52,268 nt of DNA from contig CAMBAD010000005.1 in the NCBI GenBank assembly GCA_945864085.1, positions 1-52,268 on the forward strand. Direction: 5' to 3'. How positions within the stretch are numbered: the stretch's first letter is position 1; every line of letters starts with the position of its first letter. Below are positions 8,342-18,260 of the stretch, piece after piece. The notes under the pieces are model-generated. The model was not told the DNA's origin. It did not search any database and was given only the letters and a program-made list of their open reading frames with translations. Source of the stretch: an uncultured Streptococcus sp. (GTDB lineage: Bacteria; Bacillota; Bacilli; Lactobacillales; Streptococcaceae). Position numbers and translations under genes: made by a program.

Positions 8342-8391
8342 TGAGTGACTACTCACCCTAATATAGTACCCAATTTTAAAGATTTGGTCAA
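8342..8391 (-). promoter_or_regulatory. hup promoter with palindromic start region
   Basis: On the minus strand TTGACC (8391-8386) and TACTAT (8368-8363) are 17 bp apart. Just downstream, at the likely transcript start, the sequence TGAGT-GACT-ACTCA (8342-8355) is a small palindrome that may be an RNA hairpin or an operator. Confidence 0.65.
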
Positions 8392-8401
8392 GTTTTTAAT
8401 G

Positions 8402-9001
8402 CTATTTTTGCTTTTTTCTGTAGATGTCTACGATGATCTGGTCATTGTAGAGGTCAATCGTATTTGCCTTCGCATATAAGCCCAACTGATTCTCTAATTG
8501 TGTGAGTTGAATTTCAATACGTGCTGCTTGGGCATCGATTTTTACAAGGCTTGGTAGCTTGTAATTTTTTTGGATATAGGTCAGCATTTCGGTCTTTGGT
8601 AGGGAAAGGCTGCCAGCAGAAATCTCCTCAATCCCCAAGGCGATACTGCCATCTTCCAGGCGACTGGGCTGCAGGTAGACATAAAGTGGAATATCCACAC
8701 CTAATACTTGATAGGTTCCCTCAAAAACAATCTGCTGGCTGGTCAGATAGAGTTGGTAACGAAAGCTGTCTGTCTGGTAGTCTTTCAAATACTGGGTAAT
8801 TGTGTCATTGAGCTGCTCCCGATTGGTAGAAAAACTCCCTACTTTGGCGTCTTCCTCGCTAGGAACGACTAACTGGGTCAGGTCCTCCCGTTTGGTCTGT
8901 ACTCGGCTAAATAGAACCAGTCCTGTGCCCAACATACAGGCTAAAAGGGCCAAGAAAAGCCACTTCCAGCTATTGATTCTTCCATTCTTGTTTGGTCGCA
9001 C
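8402..9001 (-). CDS. YpmS-family (DUF2140) membrane-anchored protein
   Basis: A 199-residue protein with a single N-terminal membrane segment (WKWLFLALLACMLGTGLVLF, about residues 13-32) and an extracellular domain. It matches the YpmS family of Firmicutes, which is always found next to an SGNH hydrolase as here; the function is not established. The start is a GTG at 9001 with RBS GGAGAAAATTA. This makes it overlap the SGNH gene by 32 bp and implies translational coupling. Conserved features include VDIPLYVYLQPSRLEDGSIAL and NDQIIVDIYRK at the end. A lipid or wall-related role alongside the hydrolase is inference. Confidence 0.82.
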   Translation of the reverse strand: MRPNKNGRINSWKWLFLALLACMLGTGLVLFSRVQTKREDLTQLVVPSEEDAKVGSFSTNREQLNDTITQYLKDYQTDSFRYQLYLTSQQIVFEGTYQVLGVDIPLYVYLQPSRLEDGSIALGIEEISAGSLSLPKTEMLTYIQKNYKLPSLVKIDAQAARIEIQLTQLENQLGLYAKANTIDLYNDQIIVDIYRKKQK

Positions 9002-9806
9002 TAATTTTCTCCATTATCGCTTGTTTTATAATCTCGTAACCTGTGTTATTAGGATGAAAACTATCCTCTTCGTATAGCAGGTTATTGACCACCTTGGAGC
9101 TGTTTTGGCTAATTCCCTGCTCTCCCTCCAGGCCTTTATACAGCAGGTCATTGATGGGGACAAAATAAACATTGTCATGGCTTTGTGTTCGGGCCTCGGT
9201 TTCTGCATTCCACTGGTCAACCACTACCTGCATATCTGTCATCTCTGGAAAATTCAGATAAAAGGGATTGTAAATACCGACAACATAGATGGGGAGGTCT
9301 GGATTGTGTTCACGCGCCTTCAGAATAATTTGATCCAGTCGCTCGCCATATTCCTTGGCTGGTTGTTCAAAGGTTGATATTTTGAGGTTGGCAATATGTT
9401 TTAAGATGACCTTTCGCAGGTCATTGCCACCCACTGTCAGGGTCACTAGATCAGCCTGGGCTAAACCGTCGGCTAGGTCTGGATTTTCGTTCATCCGCTT
9501 CAAAATCTGATTACTGGTATTGCCTGAAATCCCAAAATTTTGGTAGTGGATATCATACTGATAGGTATTGGTCAAGGTTTGGGACAAGAGGGGAACAAAG
9601 CCGCCCTGCCCTGTTGTATCGCCAACGCCTTCTGTCAGGGAATCTCCAAGGGCCAAGTAACGGAAAACGGTCCGTTCCCCTACTTGAATTTCCTCCTGAG
9701 ACAGGCGAGAGGAGGCTTGGGGAATCAGCAAATTTGCCAAACCAATCGAGGCGAGGAGGCAGAGAAAGAAGAACATAAGCCCCTGAATCAGCTTTCGGTT
9801 ATTCAT
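8970..9806 (-). CDS. SGNH/GDSL-family hydrolase (YpmR-like)
   Basis: A 278-residue secreted or membrane-tethered esterase-type enzyme. The N-terminal hydrophobic stretch [22 protein letters not shown] is a signal anchor. Block I is [13 protein letters not shown] with the nucleophile Ser. Block III is TVGGNDL with the oxyanion Asn, and block V is [10 protein letters not shown] with the catalytic Asp and His. The ATGAATAA overlap with degV upstream and the 32-bp overlap with the ypmS-like gene downstream indicate a tightly coupled trio. The substrate is unknown; acyl groups on wall polymers or lipids are plausible. Confidence 0.88.
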   Translation of the reverse strand: MNNRKLIQGLMFFFLCLLASIGLANLLIPQASSRLSQEEIQVGERTVFRYLALGDSLTEGVGDTTGQGGFVPLLSQTLTNTYQYDIHYQNFGISGNTSNQILKRMNENPDLADGLAQADLVTLTVGGNDLRKVILKHIANLKISTFEQPAKEYGERLDQIILKAREHNPDLPIYVVGIYNPFYLNFPEMTDMQVVVDQWNAETEARTQSHDNVYFVPINDLLYKGLEGEQGISQNSSKVVNNLLYEEDSFHPNNTGYEIIKQAIMEKISATKQEWKNQ

Positions 9807-10632
9807 AACGAGTTAAAATCGCCCAAGCATCCTCACCTGTATGGGTCTGGATGATGGAGCCTGTTTCTAGGACTGAGATGTCTTGGCTGACCAAAGACTG
9901 GAGTTCCTGCTTGATTTCTTGGGCAAATGTGGCAGAACCTGAATAGGAAATCCCTATTTCTGCCACTGGCTGATTGGCCAACTTCTGCTTGTATTCTACC
10001 AGCCATTTTTTGAAGGTCTTCATTCCCCTCCCTTTGACAACTGGGGTCAAGTGGTGGTCCTTCATTTCCATGATAACACGGATATTGAGCAGGCTGCTTA
10101 GCAAGCCCTGAACGCGCCCAATCCGACCGCCCTTAACCAAGTTCTCCAAGGTGGAAACACCGATGAACAGTTCTGTCTTGGCCCGCACAGCCTCTACAGC
10201 AGCAATGATTTCTTCCTTACTTGCGCCAGCCTGGGCCAAACGAGCGGCTTCCACTACCTGAAATTTCGCAGCCTGATCAGTAAAGGTTGAGTCAAGCACC
10301 GTCACATCTACACCTGACAGAGTCGCCCCCTGGCGGGCGGCTTCAATCGTTCCAGATAAGGCGTGGGATAGCAAGATTGCTATGATCTGACTACCATCCT
10401 TTGCCAGCTCAGAAAATACTTCTGCAAAAAGACCAACTGGTGGCTGGCTGGTTTTAGGGAGGTTTTTGGCCTCACGCATCAGCTGCAAAAACTGGCCCTC
10501 AGTCAAATCCGCATCCGAGTAGACAACCCCATCAATCATCACCGACAGGGGAACAATCGTAATCCCCAGCTCCTCTACCAGAGAAGGTTCAATAGTGGTG
10601 CTAGAATCCGTTACAATCTTAATCTTTGTCAT
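9799..10632 (-). CDS. DegV-family fatty-acid-binding protein
   Basis: A 277-residue DegV domain protein. The N-terminal [15 protein letters not shown] and the [18 protein letters not shown] block (GT-rich loop around the carboxylate of the bound fatty acid) define the family. These are FakB-type proteins that present fatty acids to the FakA kinase for phosphorylation and membrane lipid incorporation; not every paralogue has been shown to do so. It is preceded by its own extended -10 promoter after the recN terminator, and it overlaps the next gene by 8 bp, so it leads a degV-SGNH-ypmS operon. Confidence 0.9.
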   Translation of the reverse strand: MTKIKIVTDSSTTIEPSLVEELGITIVPLSVMIDGVVYSDADLTEGQFLQLMREAKNLPKTSQPPVGLFAEVFSELAKDGSQIIAILLSHALSGTIEAARQGATLSGVDVTVLDSTFTDQAAKFQVVEAARLAQAGASKEEIIAAVEAVRAKTELFIGVSTLENLVKGGRIGRVQGLLSSLLNIRVIMEMKDHHLTPVVKGRGMKTFKKWLVEYKQKLANQPVAEIGISYSGSATFAQEIKQELQSLVSQDISVLETGSIIQTHTGEDAWAILTRYE

Positions 10633-10667
10633 CTTTCTTCCTACATTTCTCTTCCAATTTGCTTCTC

Positions 10668-10676
10668 ATTATACCA
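10668..10676 (-). promoter_or_regulatory. Extended -10 promoter of the degV operon
   Basis: TGGTATAAT on the minus strand, about 36 bp before the degV ATG at 10632 and after the recN terminator. Confidence 0.6.
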
Positions 10677-10703
10677 AAATTTACCTAAAAAATAAACTGT
10701 TCC

Positions 10704-10732
10704 AAAAAGAAAAGGCTAGTTTCCTAACCTTT
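10704..10732 (-). terminator. recN terminator overlapping its stop codon
   Basis: Minus strand AAAGGTTAG-GAAA-CTAGCCTTT followed by TCTTTTT. The TAG stop of recN (10726-10724) lies inside the 5' arm of the stem. Confidence 0.75.
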
Positions 10733-12385
10733 CTCCACTAATTCTTTCGCCTGATGACGAGCGGCATCTGTCACTTTTTCTCCCGCCAGCATTTTAGCAA
10801 TCTCCTCAATCCGCTCTTCCTTGGTCAAGAGCCGAACCTGAGAAACTGTCTTATAATCGTCCGACACCTTCTCAATGAAATACTGGTGGTCAGCAATGGC
10901 AATGACTTGGGGGAGGTGAGAAATAGCCAGAACCTGCCCATAACGACCAATCTTATAAATTTTCTGGGCAATGGCCTGCGCGACACGACCAGAAACGCCT
11001 GTGTCAACCTCGTCAAATACTATTGCAGTCTTGCCTTCCTTGCGAGCGAAGGCTGATTTAATAGCCAACATGAGGCGAGAGAGTTCACCTCCTGAAGCGA
11101 CCTTGACCAAGGGTTTGAAATCCTCACCAGGGTTGGTGGAAATGTAAAATTCGACAAGTTCATTTCCTTCACGGCTGAATTTTCCTTTGGCAAATCGAAC
11201 CTGAAAGCGGGCCTTCTCCATATAGAGCTCTTGTAATTCTTGGCGGATGATGTCTTCTAAAATCGTTGCCAAATCATGGCGAGCCTGACTGAGCTGGCTG
11301 GCCAAACTAATCAGTTCCTTTTCCAAAGCCTTGAGTTGGCCTTCCAGTTCATCTCCTGACAGGTCATTTCCTGTCAAGTGATTGTACTCTTCACTGATCT
11401 TCTCAAAGTAAGTCAAGACATCATCGACACTGCCACCATATTTCTTGGTGATGCTATTGATCAAATCTAGGCGGCTTTCCAGAATAAGGAGACGATTGCC
11501 ATCAAAATCCAGTCCATCAACCACATCACCTAGGCGCTTGGTCACATCCTCTACTACATAATAGGCTTCTGTCAGGCTGGTGGATAGGACTTTGTAGTCT
11601 GGATCAAATTCTTCCAAGCTTTGCAATTCATTCATAGCCGAACGAAGATTGTTGAGGCTTGAAAAATCCTCGTTATCCAGCAGGACATGCGCATTGGTCA
11701 GGGTATCAGCAATCTGTTTGTGGTTGAGTAGCTTGTCTCGCTCCTGATGGAGCTGTTGTTCTTCACCAAAGCTGAGTTCTGCCGCTTCAATTTCAGCAAT
11801 TTGATACTCCAACATTTCAATGCGGGCCTTATGTTCCTGCTCGTTCTTCTGTTTTTCCAGTATCCGTTTGCGTAGGCTGCGGTACTGGTCGAAAATTCTC
11901 TGGTAATCTTCCTTGAGGCGCCAAAAATCCTCTTCGCCAAAGCTGTCCAAAAGGCCGATATGATGGGCTGTTCTCATCAATTCTTCCTGGTCGTGCTGGC
12001 CGTGGATGTCAACCAGGTACTGGCCCAGCTGTTTCAGGACTGACAGATTGACCATCTGTCCATTGACGCGGCTGACGGAGCGGCCATTTTGCAGAATTTC
12101 CCGTCGGATAACCAGGTCTTCGGTCACCTCAATCCCCTGTTCAGCCAAAATCTGCTCGACTGCTCTGCTATTTCCCAAGGAAAAAAGGCCTTCTATCTCT
12201 GCCTTTGCAGAGCCATGGCGAATCACATCCGTCGTGGCCCGTGCTCCTAGCATGAGGTTCATGGCATCAATAATGATGGACTTGCCGGCACCGGTTTCCC
12301 CTGACAGGATGGTCATCCCGTTTTCAAAATTCAGGGAGACATGTTCGATAATGGCAAAATTTTTGATGGAAATTTCTAACAGCAT
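10724..12385 (-). CDS. recN: DNA repair protein RecN
   Basis: A 553-residue SMC-like ATPase that acts early in double-strand-break repair. Walker A is GETGAGKS (about residues 30-37) in the N-terminal half. The centre (about 160-380) is a long Glu/Gln/Lys-rich coiled coil, and the C-terminal half has the ASGGELSRLMLAIKSA signature and Walker B TAIVFDEVDTGVSG. The start at 12385 lies three bases beyond the argR stop with AGAGG upstream. It is the last gene of the xseA-to-recN run. In streptococci recN is also linked to competence; no competence box is seen directly before it here. Confidence 0.96.
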   Translation of the reverse strand: MLLEISIKNFAIIEHVSLNFENGMTILSGETGAGKSIIIDAMNLMLGARATTDVIRHGSAKAEIEGLFSLGNSRAVEQILAEQGIEVTEDLVIRREILQNGRSVSRVNGQMVNLSVLKQLGQYLVDIHGQHDQEELMRTAHHIGLLDSFGEEDFWRLKEDYQRIFDQYRSLRKRILEKQKNEQEHKARIEMLEYQIAEIEAAELSFGEEQQLHQERDKLLNHKQIADTLTNAHVLLDNEDFSSLNNLRSAMNELQSLEEFDPDYKVLSTSLTEAYYVVEDVTKRLGDVVDGLDFDGNRLLILESRLDLINSITKKYGGSVDDVLTYFEKISEEYNHLTGNDLSGDELEGQLKALEKELISLASQLSQARHDLATILEDIIRQELQELYMEKARFQVRFAKGKFSREGNELVEFYISTNPGEDFKPLVKVASGGELSRLMLAIKSAFARKEGKTAIVFDEVDTGVSGRVAQAIAQKIYKIGRYGQVLAISHLPQVIAIADHQYFIEKVSDDYKTVSQVRLLTKEERIEEIAKMLAGEKVTDAARHQAKELVEKG

Positions 12386-12388
12386 GGG

Positions 12389-12814
12389 CTACAAACCTCT
12401 GATAACCTGCTCTAGGCGAGCCAGGATTTCCTGATTTTTGACAATGATTAAAATGCTATCATCGTCTGAGATAATGCTAAAAATATAGGGTTGAAACTGC
12501 TCTAAAATTTGACGTTTTACAACAGCCGAACTCCCTGGAACTAATTGGATGTTGAGCATTTTGTCCATCTGTTCGAGTGCCAATACGTTGGTCGCTTTGA
12601 TCTTGCTTGCGCTGACCTTGGGCAGACCGTAAACATAGCCGCGGTCAGGGGATGGAACCTTGATAATTCCTAATTCCTTGATGTCTCGTGAAACGGTTGC
12701 CTGTGTCGCATGGACACCTAATTTTTCCAAGTGTTCGACAATCTCTTCTTGGGTATCGATGGGAAAGCGAACCACTAAATCTTTAATAACTTCTAATCGT
12801 TCTCGTTTATTCAT
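12389..12814 (-). CDS. argR: Arginine repressor/ArgR-family regulator
   Basis: A 141-residue ArgR/AhrC-type regulator if it starts at the ATG at 12814 (MNKRERLEVIKDLV), which has GAGGA about 11 bases upstream. A longer frame to 12856 lacks an RBS. The N-terminal winged helix-turn-helix includes TQATVSRDIKELG, the DNA-recognition helix. The C-terminal half (GSSAVVKRQILEQFQPYIFS, then SDDDSILII) is the hexamerisation and arginine-binding domain. It overlaps the tlyA end by 8 bp and is followed by recN, the usual Firmicutes order. Streptococci carry several ArgR paralogues, so the exact regulon is uncertain. Confidence 0.92.
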   Translation of the reverse strand: MNKRERLEVIKDLVVRFPIDTQEEIVEHLEKLGVHATQATVSRDIKELGIIKVPSPDRGYVYGLPKVSASKIKATNVLALEQMDKMLNIQLVPGSSAVVKRQILEQFQPYIFSIISDDDSILIIVKNQEILARLEQVIRGL

Positions 12815-13628
12815 CTTTTTTAAATTCCTCATGTGCTTGCTGAACGAGAGGGGCAATCTCTTCCTCTACCAGCTGGACTGGGTGCGAGGATTTTTCGAGA
12901 TGAGCCAGAAATTCAATATTGCCATGACCACCTTGCACTGGTGAAAAGCTGAGAGCCTTGACTGAGAAGCCTGTTTCCACCGCCATTGCCACCACATTTT
13001 CCAAAACCTTGGTGTGGACAGCCTGGTCCTTGACAATCCCATTTTTTCCAATCTGCTCCCGCCCTGCCTCAAACTGTGGTTTCACTAGGGCGACCACCTG
13101 GCCACCTTCAGCCAAAATGTGTTGCAAAGCTGGTAAAATCAAACTCAGCGAGATAAAACTAACATCAATGGAGGCAAAACTTGGCTGACCTGCTGAAAAA
13201 TCTGCCAAGTCAGCATAGCGGAAATTGTATTGTTCCATGCTGATGACTCGCTCATCCTGGCGCAATTTCCAAGCCAGTTGATTGGTGCCGACATCCACGG
13301 CGTAGACCTGCTTGGCCCCAGCTTGCAGCATGACATCCGTAAAACCGCCTGTGGAAGCCCCAATATCAATCGTTGTCTGCCCCTCAACAGCGAGGCCGAA
13401 AACCTGTAAGGCCTTCTCTAATTTGAGACCGCCTCGACTGACATATTTGAGTTTTTCCCCCTTGAGTTTGAGTTCAATCCTCTCGTCAATCTTCTCGCCA
13501 GGCTTATCGTAACGCTCCCCATTCAGGACAGACACGACCAAACCAGCCATGACCCCTCTCTTAGCCTGTTCTCTGGTTTCAAAAAGCCCTTGTTTAAAGG
13601 CCAATACATCCACTCTTTCCTTAGCCAT
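12807..13628 (-). CDS. tlyA: TlyA-family rRNA 2'-O-methyltransferase/hemolysin-like protein
   Basis: A 273-residue protein with an N-terminal S4 RNA-binding domain (RVDVLAFKQGLFETREQAKR) and a C-terminal FtsJ/RrmJ methyltransferase domain. The SAM site is DIGASTGGFTDVML, and KPQFEAGR and the VDVSFISLSLIL strand are conserved. In mycobacteria TlyA methylates 16S and 23S rRNA; the hemolysin name is historical. It sits between ispA and argR with short overlaps on both sides, so all are probably translated from one message. Confidence 0.93.
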   Translation of the reverse strand: MAKERVDVLAFKQGLFETREQAKRGVMAGLVVSVLNGERYDKPGEKIDERIELKLKGEKLKYVSRGGLKLEKALQVFGLAVEGQTTIDIGASTGGFTDVMLQAGAKQVYAVDVGTNQLAWKLRQDERVISMEQYNFRYADLADFSAGQPSFASIDVSFISLSLILPALQHILAEGGQVVALVKPQFEAGREQIGKNGIVKDQAVHTKVLENVVAMAVETGFSVKALSFSPVQGGHGNIEFLAHLEKSSHPVQLVEEEIAPLVQQAHEEFKKDE

Positions 13629-14496
13629 TGATTCGTAAACTTTCTATGGTTTTATACAGCTCTTCTCCATTAAAGCCATGATGGGCTTCCAGATCCTTGA
13701 AAATGGCCACAGCCTTGTCCAAAGAATCTTCCAGAACACGCTTGGATTCTTCCAAACCGAGCAGGCTTGGATAGGTTGCCTTTTCAGCTGCTAAATCTTT
13801 CTGAGGTGTCTTGCCTAATTGGTCAAAATCTGCTGTCACATCCAAAATATCATCCCTCACTTGGAAGGCATGACCAAGCAACATCCCAGCCTGCAACAAG
13901 GAACCGACAACGGAACTTGGTTGCTGAGCGATAATTCCCGCGGCATGAAAAGGAAAGGCCAAGAGACGCCCTGTCTTGTTTTCATGGATTTTTACCAAGT
14001 CCTGAAGGGCCAATTCCTTCCCTTCACCCAGCATGTCCAGCATTTGCCCACCAACCATGCCAAAGGTCCCAGATGCTAATGAAAGCAGCTGAACCAACTC
14101 TACCAGAACCTGATTTGGCAAATCAGCAACGGTCAAAAGACCAAAAGCGTCTAAAAAGAGGCTGTCTCCAGCCAAAATGGCTGTTGCTTCGTCAAACTGC
14201 TTGTGGCTGGTCAGGCGCCCCCGACGGTAATCATCATTATCCATAGCAGGAAGGTCGTCATGAATCAGACTCCCCGTATGAATCATTTCCAAGGCTGCAG
14301 CCACTTGGTAATGGGCCTGCCTTAGTTCAATACCAAATCCCTCCACAAGCTGCAACAGCAACGCAGGTCTCAGGCGTTTACCGCCGCCATCTACGGAATA
14401 GAGAATGGCTTCGATCAAGTTTTCCGAAACAATCGCACTAGGATTTTGATAAAAATCGCGGATTTCTTGATCAATTTGTTTCATATCTACCATCAA
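13621..14496 (-). CDS. ispA: Polyprenyl (farnesyl/geranylgeranyl) diphosphate synthase
   Basis: A 291-residue trans-prenyltransferase that extends isopentenyl diphosphate. The first Asp-rich motif is [14 protein letters not shown] (DDxxD-type with insert), and the second is [18 protein letters not shown]. It uses the products of the mevalonate pathway whose upper genes are also in this window. The chain-length call (C15 against C20) is not secure from sequence alone. It overlaps xseB by 4 bp and tlyA by 8 bp. Confidence 0.92.
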   Translation of the reverse strand: MMVDMKQIDQEIRDFYQNPSAIVSENLIEAILYSVDGGGKRLRPALLLQLVEGFGIELRQAHYQVAAALEMIHTGSLIHDDLPAMDNDDYRRGRLTSHKQFDEATAILAGDSLFLDAFGLLTVADLPNQVLVELVQLLSLASGTFGMVGGQMLDMLGEGKELALQDLVKIHENKTGRLLAFPFHAAGIIAQQPSSVVGSLLQAGMLLGHAFQVRDDILDVTADFDQLGKTPQKDLAAEKATYPSLLGLEESKRVLEDSLDKAVAIFKDLEAHHGFNGEELYKTIESLRING

Positions 14497-14708
14497 TTCA
14501 TCTCCGCTTCACTGCCATCTGCCTGCATGACCTTGACTAGGGTCTTCTCGGCTTCTGCCAGGGTCTTTTGCAGGTCTTTTGACAGGACCATCCCCTTTTG
14601 AAACTCCGCCAATGCTTCTTCCAAAGCTACATCACCCTGTTCCAATTTGGTTACGATTCCCTCTAATTCAGCTAAGTTTTCTTCAAATGTTTTTGTCTTT
14701 TTGGACAT
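14493..14708 (-). CDS. xseB: Exodeoxyribonuclease VII small subunit
   Basis: A 71-residue helical protein ([39 protein letters not shown]) that binds in several copies to XseA. It is matched in full to the XseB family and overlaps the xseA end by 26 bp, so translation is coupled. The C-terminus EAEMN is short and acidic. Confidence 0.95.
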   Translation of the reverse strand: MSKKTKTFEENLAELEGIVTKLEQGDVALEEALAEFQKGMVLSKDLQKTLAEAEKTLVKVMQADGSEAEMN

Positions 14709-16026
14709 GATTTACCTCCACATCAAGTTGCCCATCCTTCATCTGGATGGTTAAATTGTCACCCTTCTCTATACCTTCTACGCTATCCAAGACCCGACCA
14801 TCTTGTCGAATCATAGCATAGCCACGGGCCACTATTCGACTGGTATCCAGCATGGTCAAGGCCTCAATCAGCTTATCTGCCTTGGCCATTTTATTGTCGT
14901 AAATATTGGCCATATTGCTTTTCAAGAGGCGCTCCTGCTGGCGGATTTTTTCTTGAAAACTCTCTACTTTCCGCCCCAGCTGAAGGCCCTGCAAACGCTG
15001 ATTTAGCAGGAGACTGGCCTGTTTCTGCTGCCTATAGACCTCTTTCATTCGGGTCTGCAGTTGATTGGTCAAGCGATCTAACTTCTGCAAATACCCATCA
15101 TAGAGGCGGTCAGGCTGACGGAAAATAACCGACTGACTAATCTTTTCAACCTGTCCACGCAGAAACTTCAAGCGGTTTGTCATAGCTTGATAAGCCCTAT
15201 TTTCCTGCTGACCTAGATAGCCCAACAAGTCTGCCTTGGTAACAGGTGTCGCCAATTCTGCTGCGGCTGTCGGAGTTGCGGCCCTGCGGTCTGCCACAAA
15301 GTCTGCCAAGGTCGTGTCTGTTTCGTGCCCCACACTTGAGATTATGGGAATACGTGACTCAAAAATAGCCCGAACTACTGCCTCTTCATTGAAGGCCCAA
15401 AGGTCTTCAATCGATCCGCCCCCTCGACCAACAATGAGGACATCTAAATCATCACGCTGGTTGGCTCTTTGGATATTGGCAACCACCTCTTGGGCCGCAC
15501 CCTCTCCTTGCACCTTGGTCGGATAAAGGACAATCTCCACGCCAGGAAACCGCCGACTGACCGTTGTAATAATATCTTGAATAACCGCCCCGCTCGGGCT
15601 GGTAATGACACCAATTTTTTTGGTAAAACGAGGCAGAGCCTGTTTAAATTCTTGTTTAAACAGGCCTTCTTGGGTCAAAGCCTGCTTCAGCTGTTCAAAC
15701 TTGATGGCCAAGGCACCAATTCCGTCTGGCTCAGCCTTTTCAATGACTATCGAATACGACCCACTCGGCTCATAGAGTTGAATACGACCAATCGCATTGA
15801 TTTTCATCCCTTCCTCAAGGTCAAAACCCAACTGTTTGTAAACCCCAGCCCACATGGTCGCCTGAATCACTGCCTTGTCATCCTTGAGCGAGAAATATTG
15901 ATGGGTCGGACGCTTGCGGAAATTGGAGACTTGCCCTGTCAAATAGACCTTTTCCAAATAGGGATCGCGGTCAAATTTTAATTTCAAATACTTGGTTAAA
16001 TGGCTAACCGATAAATATTCAACCAT
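14683..16026 (-). CDS. xseA: Exodeoxyribonuclease VII large subunit
   Basis: A 447-residue catalytic subunit of the single-strand-specific exonuclease VII. The N-terminal OB-fold ([14 protein letters not shown]) binds DNA. The catalytic domain has [14 protein letters not shown] and the strongly conserved [16 protein letters not shown], with [20 protein letters not shown] following. A long coiled coil (about residues 280-400) carries the small subunits. It heads the xseA-xseB-ispA-tlyA-argR-recN run, with RBS AAGGAG and a TGGTATAAT promoter upstream. Confidence 0.96.
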   Translation of the reverse strand: MVEYLSVSHLTKYLKLKFDRDPYLEKVYLTGQVSNFRKRPTHQYFSLKDDKAVIQATMWAGVYKQLGFDLEEGMKINAIGRIQLYEPSGSYSIVIEKAEPDGIGALAIKFEQLKQALTQEGLFKQEFKQALPRFTKKIGVITSPSGAVIQDIITTVSRRFPGVEIVLYPTKVQGEGAAQEVVANIQRANQRDDLDVLIVGRGGGSIEDLWAFNEEAVVRAIFESRIPIISSVGHETDTTLADFVADRRAATPTAAAELATPVTKADLLGYLGQQENRAYQAMTNRLKFLRGQVEKISQSVIFRQPDRLYDGYLQKLDRLTNQLQTRMKEVYRQQKQASLLLNQRLQGLQLGRKVESFQEKIRQQERLLKSNMANIYDNKMAKADKLIEALTMLDTSRIVARGYAMIRQDGRVLDSVEGIEKGDNLTIQMKDGQLDVEVNHVQKDKNI

Positions 16027-16054
16027 GCCAACTCCTTCTGTCTATATCCATCCT

Positions 16055-16063
16055 ATTATACCA
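16055..16063 (-). promoter_or_regulatory. Extended -10 promoter of the xseA-recN operon
   Basis: TGGTATAAT on the minus strand about 29 bp before the xseA ATG at 16026. No clear -35 box. Confidence 0.6.
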
Positions 16064-16284
16064 AATTTTATGCAATGATACTGTTTTGAAAAGTAGGTCA
16101 GTCAAAATATGGTTCACCAATTTTATTTGATTACAGAGAGAATGGTCTCATACTCTCCGAAAATCAGCTCATGTGTCCTAAAACCAGACCATCACAGACT
16201 GCTTCCTTCCGCTGCAGATTCCCATCTCCTCTTGACTTGACTGGAGGATTCCTTTTGTGACTGGCACTGAACAGCCATAAAAAA
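16064..16284. other. Non-coding gap upstream of xseA
   Basis: No gene is supported here. On the minus strand a short open stretch reads RTHELIFGEYETILSVIK then stop, which looks protein-like but is too short and lacks a start or RBS. It may be gene debris. Confidence 0.3.
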
Positions 16285-16311
16285 CGAATGATAACAATCA
16301 GTTACCATTCG
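16279..16311 (-). terminator. folD terminator
   Basis: Minus strand stem CGAATGGTAAC/GTTATCATTCG with a 5-base loop, followed by TTTTTT. It lies 190 bp past the folD stop, beyond the inserted 160-bp repeat. Confidence 0.8.
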
Positions 16312-16340
16312 CTCTTCCCACATCCAATGTCGGAATACCT

Positions 16341-16501
16341 AAAACATGTATTTACAAGTAAAGTGTTTTTATATAAAAGATCATTTTCCGCTAATCAAGA
16401 CCGTTTTTTGAGGGAATACTAACTGTATTTTGACAAAACGAACGATGAGGAAGTGAAAAATTAGCCTTAGATGGAAGCACCGAACTGTGAACACAGGTTC
16501 T
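16341..16501. repeat. 160-bp dispersed repeat, copy 2
   Basis: Aligns along its full length with 7691-7850 in the same orientation. The left terminus is degraded (AAAACATGTATTTAC) while the right end keeps GTGAACACAGGTTCT. Its last base is also the last base of the folD TAA stop codon, so the element separates folD from its terminator at 16279-16311. Confidence 0.75.
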
Positions 16502-17349
16502 TATTCCCCTCGTCTCACACAGGCCTCGTAGGTCTGTTCCATCAGCATGGTAATGGTCATTGGCCCGACACCTCCTGGAACTGGCGTGATAAAGCTAGCT
16601 ACCTCTGCCACCTCGTCATATTTGACATCGCCGATTAGCTTGCCATTTTCATCTCGGTTCATGCCGACATCAATCACAACAGCCCCTGGCTTGACGAAAT
16701 CCTTGGTCACAAAATGACCACGCCCAATCGCGACTACTAGAATATCTGCCTGACGAGCCAGTTCTGGCAGATTTTTTGTACGAGAATGAGCTATCGTCAC
16801 TGTCGCATTGGCATCCAACAGCAGCTGGGCCATCGGCTTGCCAACGATATTTGAACGACCAATCACCAAGGCCGACTTGCCTTCAAGGTCAATCGCATAT
16901 TCCTTGAACATTTCCATGATACCCGCTGGAGTTGATGGAATCATAACCGCATGGCCTGACCATAATTTCCCCATATTGGTTGGGTGAAAACCGTCCACAT
17001 CCTTGTCTGGATCAATAGCCAAGAGCACCTTTTCTTCGTTAATATGGGCTGGTAAAGGCAGTTGGACAAGAATACCATGCCAGGCTTCATCTTGATTGTA
17101 ACGCGCAATCAAGTCCAATAATTCCAGCTCTGAAATCGTCTCAGGAACCCTTACCACCTCGCTCCGAAAACCAGCTGCCAGGGCTGAACGTTCCTTGTTC
17201 CGAACATAGACCTGACTAGCAGGATCTTCACCTACCAAAATCACAACAAGACCAGGTACCAGACCAGTTTCCTCTTTTAACGTTGCGGTTTTCTCTGCTA
17301 GGGCTGATTGCATTTTGGCTGCAAGAGCCTTCCCATCAATGATTGTCAT
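16501..17349 (-). CDS. folD: Bifunctional methylenetetrahydrofolate dehydrogenase/cyclohydrolase
   Basis: A 282-residue enzyme that converts 5,10-methylene-THF to 10-formyl-THF for purine and fMet synthesis. Landmarks are [14 protein letters not shown] with the catalytic Lys, [28 protein letters not shown], the NAD(P)-binding [17 protein letters not shown] and the C-terminal [15 protein letters not shown]. Length is normal. RBS GAGGAG. It is likely monocistronic. The 160-bp repeat abuts its stop codon without changing the protein end. Confidence 0.97.
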   Translation of the reverse strand: MTIIDGKALAAKMQSALAEKTATLKEETGLVPGLVVILVGEDPASQVYVRNKERSALAAGFRSEVVRVPETISELELLDLIARYNQDEAWHGILVQLPLPAHINEEKVLLAIDPDKDVDGFHPTNMGKLWSGHAVMIPSTPAGIMEMFKEYAIDLEGKSALVIGRSNIVGKPMAQLLLDANATVTIAHSRTKNLPELARQADILVVAIGRGHFVTKDFVKPGAVVIDVGMNRDENGKLIGDVKYDEVAEVASFITPVPGGVGPMTITMLMEQTYEACVRRGE

Positions 17350-17433
17350 GACGAACTCCTCTACTTTTTTCTAAATTATACCCTAAAATCTCCAACCTGA
17401 CCATGCTTCCTTCCTACAAAGTTTCTCAAACAG

Positions 17434-17458
17434 AAAAACTCCGAACATTGTCGGAGTT
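17434..17458 (-). terminator. Terminator of the amino-acid ABC transporter operon
   Basis: Minus strand AACTCCGA/TCGGAGTT stem with a 5-base loop, followed by TTTTT, about 65 bp after the ATPase stop. Confidence 0.82.
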
Positions 17459-17524
17459 GAAACAATCTACGGTTTCCATAATTTATGGCATAGAGCTCCC
17501 ACAGCTCCGTTCAGAAGACTGTGA

Positions 17525-18259
17525 TTACAAGACTTTTGATAGGAAATCCTTGGTCCGCTCTTCCTTAGTATGATTAAAGACCTGCTCTGGAGTACCATCT
17601 TCAACAATCACACCGCCATCCATAAAGATAACACGGTCTGCTACCTCACGAGCAAAGCCCATCTCATGTGTCACGATAACCATGGTCATCCCTGACTTAG
17701 CCAAATCCTGCATAACTGCTAACACCTCGCCAACCATTTCAGGATCCAAGGCTGACGTTGGCTCATCAAAGAGCAGGACATCTGGATCCATGGCCAATCC
17801 ACGCGCAATGGCAATACGCTGCTGCTGACCACCGGACAGACTTTGCGGATAAGCATGAGCCTTGTCTGGCAAACCAACTTTCTCTAATAGCTGTACCGCC
17901 TTTTTCTCTGCCTCTTCCTTACTCATCCCCTTTGTCTTAATCGGCGACAAGGTAATATTTTCCAAAACCGTCATATTGGGAAAGAGATTGAACTGCTGGA
18001 AAACCATGCCCATCTTTTCCCGCATTTTAAAAATATCATTGGCCTTGTCTGTAATATCAACACCTTCAAAGGTCACCGTTCCCTTGGTCGGAACCTCAAG
18101 CAAGTTCATAGTCCGCAAGAAGGTTGATTTTCCTGACCCAGATGGACCAATAATCACCACAACTTGCCCCTGCTCGACCTCTAAATCAATTCCTTTTAAA
18201 ACTTCATTTTCGCCGAAATACTTATGTAAATCTTTAATCGAAATAATTGTTTCTGTCAT
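17525..18259 (-). CDS. Polar amino-acid ABC transporter, ATP-binding protein
   Basis: A 244-residue GlnQ-type ATPase. Walker A is GPSGSGKS, the Q-loop lies in [15 protein letters not shown], the signature is LSGGQQQR, Walker B is [12 protein letters not shown] and the switch His is in VTHEMGFA. It starts one base after the permease stop and is clearly coupled to it. This transporter class imports glutamine, glutamate, arginine or related amino acids; the substrate cannot be fixed because no solute-binding protein gene is adjacent. Confidence 0.93.
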   Translation of the reverse strand: MTETIISIKDLHKYFGENEVLKGIDLEVEQGQVVVIIGPSGSGKSTFLRTMNLLEVPTKGTVTFEGVDITDKANDIFKMREKMGMVFQQFNLFPNMTVLENITLSPIKTKGMSKEEAEKKAVQLLEKVGLPDKAHAYPQSLSGGQQQRIAIARGLAMDPDVLLFDEPTSALDPEMVGEVLAVMQDLAKSGMTMVIVTHEMGFAREVADRVIFMDGGVIVEDGTPEQVFNHTKEERTKDFLSKVL

Positions 18260-18260
18260 T

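Noticed and set aside
12006..12434. 142-codon plus-strand frame opposite recN
   Set aside because: Antisense shadow; Arg/Ser/Thr-rich with no RBS.
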